Positions 57,993 to 64,000 of a stretch of 64,000 nucleotides of DNA are shown piece by piece (positions within the stretch are counted from its first letter, which is position 1; each line of letters begins with the position of its first letter). The position numbers and the translations under genes are program-made. This DNA is from an uncultured Muribaculaceae bacterium (GTDB lineage Bacteria > Bacteroidota > Bacteroidia > Bacteroidales > Muribaculaceae), in assembly GCA_910576775.1 (NCBI GenBank), contig CAJTJV010000006.1:24194-88193 (forward strand), given 5' to 3'. The notes beneath the pieces are model-generated. The model did not search any database. It was not told the DNA's origin and was given only the letters and a program-made list of their open reading frames with translations.

Positions 57993-58601
57993 ATGTTTTC
58001 AGGAATAGTAGAAGAAGCAGCCCGCGTGGTGTCCGTAGACCGCAAGGATGCGAACATCGATATAACAGTAGAATGCACTTTCGCCGATGAACTGCATATC
58101 GACCAGTCGGTATCGCACAACGGTGTATGCCTCACCGTCGTGGATCTACGGGAAGGCACCTACCGCGTCACCGCCATCCGCGAGACTCTCGAACGCTCAA
58201 ATCTCGGGCTTCTGCGTCCCGGCGACCTTGTGAATCTCGAACGCTCCATGCTCATGAACGGACGCCTGGACGGCCACATCGTTCAGGGACATGTCGACAC
58301 CACGGCCCGTTGCACGGCCATCGAGGACGCCGACGGCAGCCGCTATTTCAAATTTGAGTACGACGTTCCGGCCGAAATGGCAGCCAAGGGCTACATGACG
58401 GTTGAAAAAGGTTCTGTCACAGTCAACGGCGTCAGCCTCACCGTATGCGACAGCGAACGTTCATCGTTCCGTGTCGCCATCATCCCATTCACACTTGAGC
58501 ACACCAATTTCAAGACCATCGAGGTGGGAACTGTCGTAAACCTCGAATTCGACATAATAGGCAAGTATCTCGCACGTCTGGCCGAACTGAAAGAAGACTG
58601 A
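57993..58601 (+). CDS. ribE: Riboflavin synthase alpha chain
   Basis: 202 residues. It converts two 6,7-dimethyl-8-ribityllumazines to riboflavin. Two homologous lumazine-binding repeats are visible: MFSGIVEEAARVVSVDRKDA with SHNGVCLTVVDL (about 1-96), and GHIVQGHVDTTARCTAIEDA with TVNGVSLTVCDS (about 97-195). It starts 3 nt after the GH31 stop, leaving no room for an FMN riboswitch. DUF2851 follows 8 nt after. Confidence 0.97.
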   Translation: MFSGIVEEAARVVSVDRKDANIDITVECTFADELHIDQSVSHNGVCLTVVDLREGTYRVTAIRETLERSNLGLLRPGDLVNLERSMLMNGRLDGHIVQGHVDTTARCTAIEDADGSRYFKFEYDVPAEMAAKGYMTVEKGSVTVNGVSLTVCDSERSSFRVAIIPFTLEHTNFKTIEVGTVVNLEFDIIGKYLARLAELKED

Positions 58602-58609
58602 TTCCTGTC

Positions 58610-59905
58610 ATGGAGAAGCTGATGCAGTATGTATGGCAGCATCGGCTGTGGCATCCGTCGGATATGGCCACTGTCGACGGCGAGAGTCTGGAGGTTATCG
58701 ACCCCGGACTGCTCAACTACGACGCCGGGCCCGACTTTTTCAATGCCAAACTGCGTATAGGCGACAAGATATGGGCCGGCAACGTGGAGATACACGTCAA
58801 CGCCTCCGACTGGTACAGGCACGGACACGACAACGACCCGGCCTACGACAGCGTAATTCTTCATATCGTCGGCAACAACGACATGCGGATAGAACGCCAC
58901 AACGGCCACGCGATTCCGCAGGCCGTAATGGAGTGCGCCGACAATTTCGCAGCCGCATACGACGAGATGGTGAACGGAACAAGCTGCGACCCGCCATGCC
59001 TTCAGGAACTGTCGGAGCTGCCCGACATATACAAGACCGACTGGCTGTCGTCGCTCGCTTTCGAACGCATATATTCCAAATCCGCGCATCTGGGCGAAAT
59101 CATAGCCCGATGCGACGGCAACTGGCGGGCGGGCATTTACGTTCTCCTTGCGCGCTCCCTCGGGTTCAGCACAAACAGTGACGCATTCGAGCGCCTCGCC
59201 ATCTCTACACCTTTAACCCGTCTGCTCCATCACCAGGGAAACGAGACTGCAATAGAAGCCGCCCTTTTCGGTCAGGCCGGACTGCTCGACGAGACACTCT
59301 CGGAATGCCCCGAAAAAGACTATCTCGACAGTCTGCGCGCAGAATATGTCTTCATGAAGGCTAAATACAGTCTCGAACAGCCCGTCGGTCTCGGATGGAA
59401 AATGGCACGGATGCGGCCACAGAATTTCCCGCACCGCCGCATAGCATTTCTGGCAAAAGCCGTAGCCGACGGTTTTCAGATAGCATCCCGGATAGCCGCC
59501 GTCGACGGCATAGAGAGCGCACGCAGACTCTTCGACATAAAACTTGACAAGTTCTGGGCATCGCATTATACTTTCGCTCCTACCGGAATGAAACTCGTAC
59601 CGGGCATGGGAGCTTCATCGGTAAACTCGCTTATCATCAACGTCGTAGTGCCGGCAATGTATCACTACAGCACAGCATTCGGAGGCTGCGACACATTGGA
59701 GACCTGCGTTGAGCTTCTACAGTCACTGCCGCCGGAGGACAACCGCATAACACGTCTCTTCGACGCCGCCGGCATCTCATGCCCCGACGCTTTCACATCA
59801 CAGGCACTGATACAGCTGCGCCGCAACTACTGCGAGCCACGCAAATGCCTCTACTGCCGTTTCGGCCACCGCTTCCTCTCCGCCAAAGCCATCCGCCGCA
59901 GGTAA
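58610..59905 (+). CDS. DUF2851 family protein
   Basis: 431 residues, soluble. MEKLMQYVWQHRLWHPSDMA, IDPGLLNYDAGPDFFNAKLR, WAGNVEIHVNASDWYRHGHD and DSVILHIVGNNDM are the conserved N-terminal blocks of DUF2851, a Bacteroidetes/Chlorobi family. The C-terminal half is helical and ends with CEPRKCLYCRFGHRFLSAKA, containing a Cys-x-x-Cys pair. The ND and ExH residues in the first third recall nuclease-like folds, but the function is unknown. It is followed by a likely terminator and repeats. Confidence 0.88.
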   Translation: MEKLMQYVWQHRLWHPSDMATVDGESLEVIDPGLLNYDAGPDFFNAKLRIGDKIWAGNVEIHVNASDWYRHGHDNDPAYDSVILHIVGNNDMRIERHNGHAIPQAVMECADNFAAAYDEMVNGTSCDPPCLQELSELPDIYKTDWLSSLAFERIYSKSAHLGEIIARCDGNWRAGIYVLLARSLGFSTNSDAFERLAISTPLTRLLHHQGNETAIEAALFGQAGLLDETLSECPEKDYLDSLRAEYVFMKAKYSLEQPVGLGWKMARMRPQNFPHRRIAFLAKAVADGFQIASRIAAVDGIESARRLFDIKLDKFWASHYTFAPTGMKLVPGMGASSVNSLIINVVVPAMYHYSTAFGGCDTLETCVELLQSLPPEDNRITRLFDAAGISCPDAFTSQALIQLRRNYCEPRKCLYCRFGHRFLSAKAIRRR

Positions 59906-59914
59906 TTTACCATC

Positions 59915-59939
59915 AAGCATACACTTTAAAGTGTGCTTT
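59915..59939 (+). terminator. Likely terminator after DUF2851
   Basis: AAGC, a 2-nt bulge, then the perfect palindrome ACACTTTAAAGTGT and GCTTTC: an 11-bp interrupted stem 9 nt after the stop, followed by a short T run. It may act from either side because the next gene (comF) is convergent. Confidence 0.55.
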
Positions 59940-59973
59940 CACGGATCTTTCATTTACATTGCTACAGTATATG

Positions 59974-60119
59974 CTGCCGCAACAGGAGCGGCAGAGCCGC
60001 GGTAGTTGTTTAGGCACGGGTGAAACCCGTGTTACATATGCCCGGATATTTAGAGAGCCGCGTCAGCGGTGGTACTGTACCGCCGCCAATGCGGCTCTTC
60101 CAGAAATTCGGACGCAATG
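59974..60119. repeat. Hairpin repeats upstream of module P at the third array
   Basis: Three hairpins in a row. CTGCCGC/GCGGCAG (59974-59994, 7 bp, 7-nt loop). CACGGGT/ACCCGTG (60015-60031, 7 bp, GAA loop). A long nested stem from GAGCCGC (about 60055) to GCGGCTC (about 60097) enclosing GGTGGTACTGTACCGCC, related to module Q. The 368-nt gap between DUF2851 and comF contains no gene; the remaining 100 nt before comF show nothing recognisable. Confidence 0.7.
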
Positions 60120-60169
60120 CCCGGGCTGCGTACCTTGCCCGGGCCTACAGAACTGTCGCAGCTACGCTG
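60120..60169 (+). repeat. Repeat module P, copy 4
   Basis: CCCGGGCTGCGTACCTTGCC followed by CGGGCCTACAGAACTGTCGC and AGCTACGCTG: almost identical to the copy at 2594-2646, far outside either gene family. It again lies at a convergent junction (DUF2851 plus, comF minus). Confidence 0.85.
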
Positions 60170-60273
60170 TTTACGCATAGGACTCTTTCATATACATATA
60201 CGGTACTTTCATGGAAGCTTGCAAGCCAGTGATAATTATTCGTATGCACTGCATTTATAAGATACCGGCATTT

Positions 60274-60999
60274 TCATATATTGCGGGCGGATATGGCGAG
60301 GGAGAGGACGCCGATAGTGGCGGGGCGGGCACCGGATCGCGAGATGGCTCTCACACATTCAAAGACTGTCGCTCCGGTGGTGACGATATCGTCGACTATG
60401 GCAATGTTGAGGCCGTCGAGTTCTGCCGGAGCCTCTACTCCGATCTTGCCTTCCATATTGGCTCGGCGCTCGGCTGCCGAGCGCCGAGTCTGGGTTCCAT
60501 GGGACTCTATGGCTATAAGATTATCACCGACAGGAATACCACTTGCCTCCGCTATGCCACGAGCCACTTCCTCGCTCTGGTTATAACCACGTTTCATACG
60601 TTTGCGCCAGTGCATGGGCACCGGCAGGAGGACATCCACATCGCTTAATGCAAACCCCGCCTCCCTCTCAACCATAAGCTCGCGCGCAAACTGTCGTCCG
60701 AGGCTGTACATCAGCGCCGGACGGTCGTCATATTTTGCTCTGCGTATTACTTCGGCGATACGCGATTCAGAATCGTAGCGAAACCATGATGCGGCGATAC
60801 CCTGCGGAGCGACACCGTTGCTGAGAAATTCCGTGAGAATCTGCCGCGATCCCGACATACAGCGTGGCAATGCCATCAGACATTGCAGACAGATGCCGTG
60901 CTCGCCGTCGAGCAGCTCTGACCCGCACACAGGGCAGAGATCGGGTGCGACGAGACCGCCGGCATAGTCGCGCATCGCTTTCAGAATATCTCTTATCAT
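60274..60999 (-). CDS. ComF-family phosphoribosyltransferase-like protein
   Basis: 241 residues from the ATG at 60999; a TTG three codons earlier is less likely. The N-terminal zinc-finger pairs are Cys22-x-x-Cys25 and Cys37-x-x-Cys40 (LCPVCGS, GICLQC). The type I PRTase fold follows, with VLLPVPMHWRKRMKRGYNQS and the PRPP loop IAIVDDIVTTGAT (199-211). ComF is needed for DNA uptake in competent species; in Bacteroidetes its role is unclear. It is divergent from the small gene at 61051, whose promoter overlaps this start. Confidence 0.92.
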   Translation of the reverse strand: MIRDILKAMRDYAGGLVAPDLCPVCGSELLDGEHGICLQCLMALPRCMSGSRQILTEFLSNGVAPQGIAASWFRYDSESRIAEVIRRAKYDDRPALMYSLGRQFARELMVEREAGFALSDVDVLLPVPMHWRKRMKRGYNQSEEVARGIAEASGIPVGDNLIAIESHGTQTRRSAAERRANMEGKIGVEAPAELDGLNIAIVDDIVTTGATVFECVRAISRSGARPATIGVLSLAISARNI

Positions 61000-61030
61000 T
61001 TGGTGCAATGACCTTTTATGGTTAATTTTG
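60999..61030 (+). promoter_or_regulatory. Promoter of the gene at 61051
   Basis: TTTG (60999-61002), a 20-nt spacer and TAATTTTG (61023-61030): a full match to the Bacteroidetes pattern. Transcription should start near 61037. This decides the start codon: an ATG at 61018 would lie upstream of the transcript, so 61051 is used. The -33 box overlaps the comF start codon. Confidence 0.75.
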
Positions 61031-61050
61031 AGGACTGTTATCCAATAAGA

Positions 61051-61500
61051 ATGTTCGATTCGGTAGAATTCTATGTAATCACGGCCTTCATAGCCGCCGC
61101 TGTCATCGGTTTTTCCGCGATGCCTTCGCGCCGTGGCGCAGCGCGGAGTTTCCTGTATGGAGGTGAGCTATATGACGATGCTTCGCCGTCGGTTCCGGGC
61201 ATTGTTTTCATCGTCGCCGACGACGGGAGTGTGGACGTCTACCGTTTCGGACTTGACGGGGTGAGCATGTCGGGCGCATATAGCCTTGCCCTTACAATCA
61301 TCGGCTTTGACATAACCATCGAGGAACGGCTTACAGCAGGACGACACGGCGACACTCCGGCGACGGCGGCACATGCATGCATCGACTGCCTCGGCCCGGA
61401 AAGGTATCATTTCCACTACCGCAACGAAGCGATAGGCCGGAGTGCGGCATTCACTATTAATATCAAGCCCGGAAACAGAATAGAACGGCGGCTCGAGTAA
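61051..61500 (+). CDS. Small protein of unknown function, N-terminal membrane segment
   Basis: 149 residues from the ATG at 61051. Residues about 5-23 (VEFYVITAFIAAAVIGFSAM) are a TM helix or uncleaved signal. The rest (LYGGELYDDASPSVPGIVFI, VDVYRFGLDGVSMSGAYSLA, ITIEERLTAG) is beta-rich and recognised by no family I know. It is monocistronic: its stop is directly followed by the convergent mgtE stop. The predicted transcript leader is about 14 nt. Confidence 0.68.
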   Translation: MFDSVEFYVITAFIAAAVIGFSAMPSRRGAARSFLYGGELYDDASPSVPGIVFIVADDGSVDVYRFGLDGVSMSGAYSLALTIIGFDITIEERLTAGRHGDTPATAAHACIDCLGPERYHFHYRNEAIGRSAAFTINIKPGNRIERRLE

Positions 61501-62871
61501 TCATATCGACAGCCCTGTCATAAGACGCAGGAAGAACGTGGCTATCTGGACATAAATTATGATTCCGACGATATCATTCATAATCTGGATGAAGGGACCT
61601 GTGGCAAGTGCGGGGTTTATATGCATTTTCTCGAATGTGAGCGGAACGACGGTTCCCAGGATGGACGCGAACATTATCACGGCAAAAAGCGAAACCGACA
61701 CAGAGACAGTAACCGCGAAATCGTCGGGCATGGTGAATATATTATACACAAACACTACAATCGACAACACAGAGGCGTTAAGGAGACCAATCAGTATTTC
61801 TTTGCCGAGCTGTGCGGAAAAGTGCCTGATATCGAGCGAACCGTTGGCAAGGCCCTGAACGACAATCGCCGAGGCCTGCACTCCGACGTTCCCGCCTGTA
61901 CCCATAATTATAGGGATGAACAATGCAAGAGCAGTGACTGCCTGAAGCTGCATCTCGAAGGCTCCGAGAATAACAGATGCCAACAATCCCGAAGCTATAC
62001 CGATAAGAAGCCACGGAATACGGGCCTTCGTCTGTGCGATCACCGAGTCGTCGGCATCTACATCGGATGATATACCGGAGGCCAACTGATAGTCACGCTC
62101 ACTGGCCTGACGTACTTTGTCCATTACGTCGTCAACAGTGATACGGCCAAGCAGACGCCCAATGGAATCTATTACGGGCATGGCGACGAGGTCGTATTTC
62201 TCGAAATCGAGAGCCACCTCGTCGATAGGAGTTTCCGCCCTTACACTGACAGGATCGGTCTCCATGATATGCTTTATTTTCGACACCGAAGGATGGGTGA
62301 GCATCATCTTCAGCGGAAGGGTGCCGCGGAGCTTGTTCTCGTTGTCGACGACGTAGACATAATAAATCTCGTCCATGTCCTCAGCCTGCATTCGCATCTG
62401 CTTGATGCATTCGGGCATCGACCAGTTTTCATTGACGACAATCATCTCCGTGCCCATAAGGCCACCTGCGGTATCCTCGTCGTATTTCAGAAGGTCGATG
62501 ATATCGCCGGCCTGCTCCACGTCGTCGATTTTCGAGAGCACCTGATCGCGCTCGTCGTCATCGAGCTGCTGGATGAGGTCCACGGCGTCGTCGGTATCGA
62601 GGTGGTTTATCTGCTTGGCGATTTCCTCCACCGGCATATCCTCGATAAGCTTGAGACGCTCGTCCTCGTCAAGTTCCATGAGGACGTCTGCGGCCGTCTC
62701 CTCGTCAAGAAGCTTGAACAGATAGTCGGCCTGTGCCTCGTCAAGGTTCTGGAAAAGCTCGGCAATGTCGGCCGGGTGAAGCTCTGCGAGCAGGGCATGA
62801 GCCTTATCCTTGTCGTCGCGGCTTACGATATCATCAAACTGGCGGATGTCGTCTTCGGAAAATTCTTTCAT
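61501..62871 (-). CDS. mgtE: Magnesium transporter MgtE
   Basis: 456 residues. The acidic N-terminal superhelix (about 1-130) has LHPADIAELFQNLDEAQADY and VLMELDEDERLKLIEDMPVE. A CBS pair follows (about 135-255; VVNENWSMPECIKQMRMQAE, MPVIDSIGRLLGRITVDDVM), then a connecting helix and five TM helices (about 285-450; ALALFIPIIMGTGGNVGVQA, INPALATGPFIQIMNDIVGI with the pore Asp). It imports Mg2+ and is gated by cytosolic Mg2+. The start overlaps the rsmA stop (ATGA). Confidence 0.97.
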   Translation of the reverse strand: MKEFSEDDIRQFDDIVSRDDKDKAHALLAELHPADIAELFQNLDEAQADYLFKLLDEETAADVLMELDEDERLKLIEDMPVEEIAKQINHLDTDDAVDLIQQLDDDERDQVLSKIDDVEQAGDIIDLLKYDEDTAGGLMGTEMIVVNENWSMPECIKQMRMQAEDMDEIYYVYVVDNENKLRGTLPLKMMLTHPSVSKIKHIMETDPVSVRAETPIDEVALDFEKYDLVAMPVIDSIGRLLGRITVDDVMDKVRQASERDYQLASGISSDVDADDSVIAQTKARIPWLLIGIASGLLASVILGAFEMQLQAVTALALFIPIIMGTGGNVGVQASAIVVQGLANGSLDIRHFSAQLGKEILIGLLNASVLSIVVFVYNIFTMPDDFAVTVSVSVSLFAVIMFASILGTVVPLTFEKMHINPALATGPFIQIMNDIVGIIIYVQIATFFLRLMTGLSI

Positions 62872-63680
62872 AAGACTTGGTCGTTATTGCCGCGCAACTG
62901 CTGTATGCGGCGGGTGAGATTTATAAATTGAGCCACCGAAAGCTGTTCGGGGCGCATTGTCGACAAATCGGAATCTTCGAAAGTCACGCCCGGAGGGAGA
63001 AGCGGCTTCACAGAGCTACGCAACATCTTGCGGCGCTGACCGAATGTTGTCTTTACAACGGTCTTGAACAGCTTCTCGTCGCACCCGAGGTCGGTTACGC
63101 CGTTGCGCGTCATACGTATAACTCCTGATTTAACCTTCGGCGGGGGGTTGAACACATGTTCGGGGACTGTAAAGAGGTATTCGACATCGTACCATGCCTG
63201 AAGGAGCACACTCAGGATGCCTCGGGTTCTGGAACCCTCGGGAGCCGCCAGACGCTCGGCGACCTCGCGCTGCAACATGCCCGAGCAACATACCACACGC
63301 TCCTTGTTATCGAGAATCCGGAAAAATATCTGAGAGGAAATATTATAGGGATAATTGCCTATTACGCATACCGGTCCATCGCCCGGAATAAGCTCTTCCA
63401 TCGGCATACATAGGAAATCGCCTTCCACAATACGTGGCTGAGGTTCTTCAAGATGTGTTTTGAGCCAGTCGACACTCTCGGTGTCAATCTCCACAAGAGT
63501 AAGTTTGTAGGCAGGATGGTTCTCCAGAAGAAAGCGGGTGAGCACTCCCGTGCCGGGGCCAATCTCAAGTACCGGCAGCTCTGTATAGGCGTCGAGCGTC
63601 GCCGCTATACGCGCGGCGATACCCATATCGGTGAGGAAATGCTGGCCAAGGGCCTTCTTGGGTTTTACTGCATTGCTCAT
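62868..63680 (-). CDS. rsmA: 16S rRNA dimethyladenosine transferase
   Basis: 270 residues. It dimethylates A1518 and A1519 late in 30S assembly. KKALGQHFLTDMGIAARIA (8-26), the SAM loop VLEIGPGTGVLTRFLL (37-52), the catalytic Asn109-Tyr-Pro-Tyr112 (VIGNYPYNIS) and LLQAWYDVEYLFTVPEHVFN are conserved. It is first in an operon with mgtE. A TAnnTTTG box lies 22 nt upstream. Confidence 0.97.
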   Translation of the reverse strand: MSNAVKPKKALGQHFLTDMGIAARIAATLDAYTELPVLEIGPGTGVLTRFLLENHPAYKLTLVEIDTESVDWLKTHLEEPQPRIVEGDFLCMPMEELIPGDGPVCVIGNYPYNISSQIFFRILDNKERVVCCSGMLQREVAERLAAPEGSRTRGILSVLLQAWYDVEYLFTVPEHVFNPPPKVKSGVIRMTRNGVTDLGCDEKLFKTVVKTTFGQRRKMLRSSVKPLLPPGVTFEDSDLSTMRPEQLSVAQFINLTRRIQQLRGNNDQVL

Positions 63681-63701
63681 GGCTCTCCCTTGTTAAGTGT
63701 G

Positions 63702-63709
63702 CAAAAGTA
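63702..63709 (-). promoter_or_regulatory. Candidate -7 box of rsmA-mgtE
   Basis: TACTTTTG on the minus strand (63709-63702) matches TAnnTTTG; transcription would start about 17 nt before the rsmA ATG. TTGG sequences lie 18-22 nt upstream but no exact TTTG is seen. Confidence 0.5.
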
Positions 63710-63849
63710 ATAATTTTTGGCGAAAACCAACCAATCCGCCAAAAGTTTCACCGCAAAAAAGCCGCTCTAATACACGGCACTTTCAAAAATACTTTGAATA
63801 TTTCAATTGCGATGTACTCGAATAGTTATCGGCATCCTGCAACTGAACC

Positions 63850-63900
63850 GCATCGCGGCGACAACTCTGTTGGCTCGGGCAAAGCACACAGCCCGGGTAT
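63850..63900 (-). repeat. Repeat module P, inverted copy 5
   Basis: GCATCGCGGCGACAACTCTG, then TTGGCTCGGGCAAAGCACAC and AGCCCGGGTA. It matches the inverted copy at 2461-2510 closely, including the CGCGGCGAC variant of the right end. Plus- and minus-oriented copies thus form two sub-types. Confidence 0.85.
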
Positions 63901-63933
63901 CATATCATTTTCCTGCAACTGAGCCGCATCTGA

Positions 63934-63980
63934 GTCCCGGAGGGACGTCTTATCAGAGAACCCCGTGCTTTAGCGCGGGG
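63934..63980 (+). repeat. Two-hairpin repeat unit R, copy 3 (47 nt)
   Basis: GTCCCGGAGGGAC (63934-63946), spacer GTCTTATCAGAGAA of exactly 14 nt, then CCCCGTGCTTTAGCGCGGGG (63961-63980). It is followed by GGCAGGCGGCGATATACGTA, close to what follows copy 1 (GCAGGAGATGATATATGTAT). The window ends 20 nt later, so the array probably continues. Confidence 0.88.
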
Positions 63981-64000
63981 GCAGGCGGCGATATACGTAT

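Overview
The window is chromosomal DNA from a member of the Bacteroidales, most likely Muribaculaceae or a close relative. Four things point there. The ribosomal run (rpsL-rpsG-fusA-rpsJ to rplQ, with map and infA but no adk) and the division cluster follow the Bacteroidetes order. Families known mainly from that phylum are present (DUF3078, DUF4831, DUF4494, DUF2851). Start codons are preceded by A-rich sequence rather than Shine-Dalgarno motifs. Promoters have the Bacteroidetes form TTTG-N19/20-TAnnTTTG. Genus and species cannot be fixed from this window alone.

Layout. 1-2364: three co-directional envelope or secreted-protein genes, the first cut by the window edge. 2365-3096: a non-coding array of hairpin repeats. 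5241-3097 (minus): membrane polyferredoxin, thymidylate synthase and dihydrofolate reductase in one operon. 5489-12356 (plus): dnaE, trxA, nnr and a DUF4831 gene. 14280-12529 (minus): beta-carbonic anhydrase and two unknown genes. 32591-14366 (minus): one 31-gene translation block running from rpsL to rplQ. 32945-34523 (plus): an RNA methyltransferase and an LD-carboxypeptidase. 34791-50149 (plus): the division and cell-wall cluster rsmH-ftsL-ftsI-murE-mraY-murD-ftsW-murG-murC-ftsQ-ftsA-ftsZ, without mraZ. 50139-59905 (plus): sirtuin, DUF4494, YggS, tandem SGNH hydrolase, a large unknown membrane protein, a GH31 glycosidase, riboflavin synthase and DUF2851. 60274-63680: comF, a small unknown gene, mgtE and rsmA. 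No tRNA, rRNA, transposase, prophage or CRISPR array was seen.

How it fits together. Most of the window is core housekeeping: translation, peptidoglycan synthesis and septation, replication, and thymidylate supply. The two least ordinary signals are non-coding. First, a modular hairpin repeat family occurs at four places, three of them the only convergent gene junctions in the window with any intergenic space. Its 47-nt unit keeps two stems, a 14-nt spacer and a GGA triloop while the stem sequences change by compensatory substitutions. Second, inside the tightly packed ribosomal block, three of the longest gaps lie directly before rpsG (S7), rpsH (S8) and rpsD (S4). All three products are primary 16S rRNA binders that act as autorepressors in E. 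coli, and each gap can fold into hairpins, which suggests three autoregulatory leaders. Several proteins have no recognised function; the most distinctive is a 595-residue single-pass membrane protein at 53855 with its own strong promoter.
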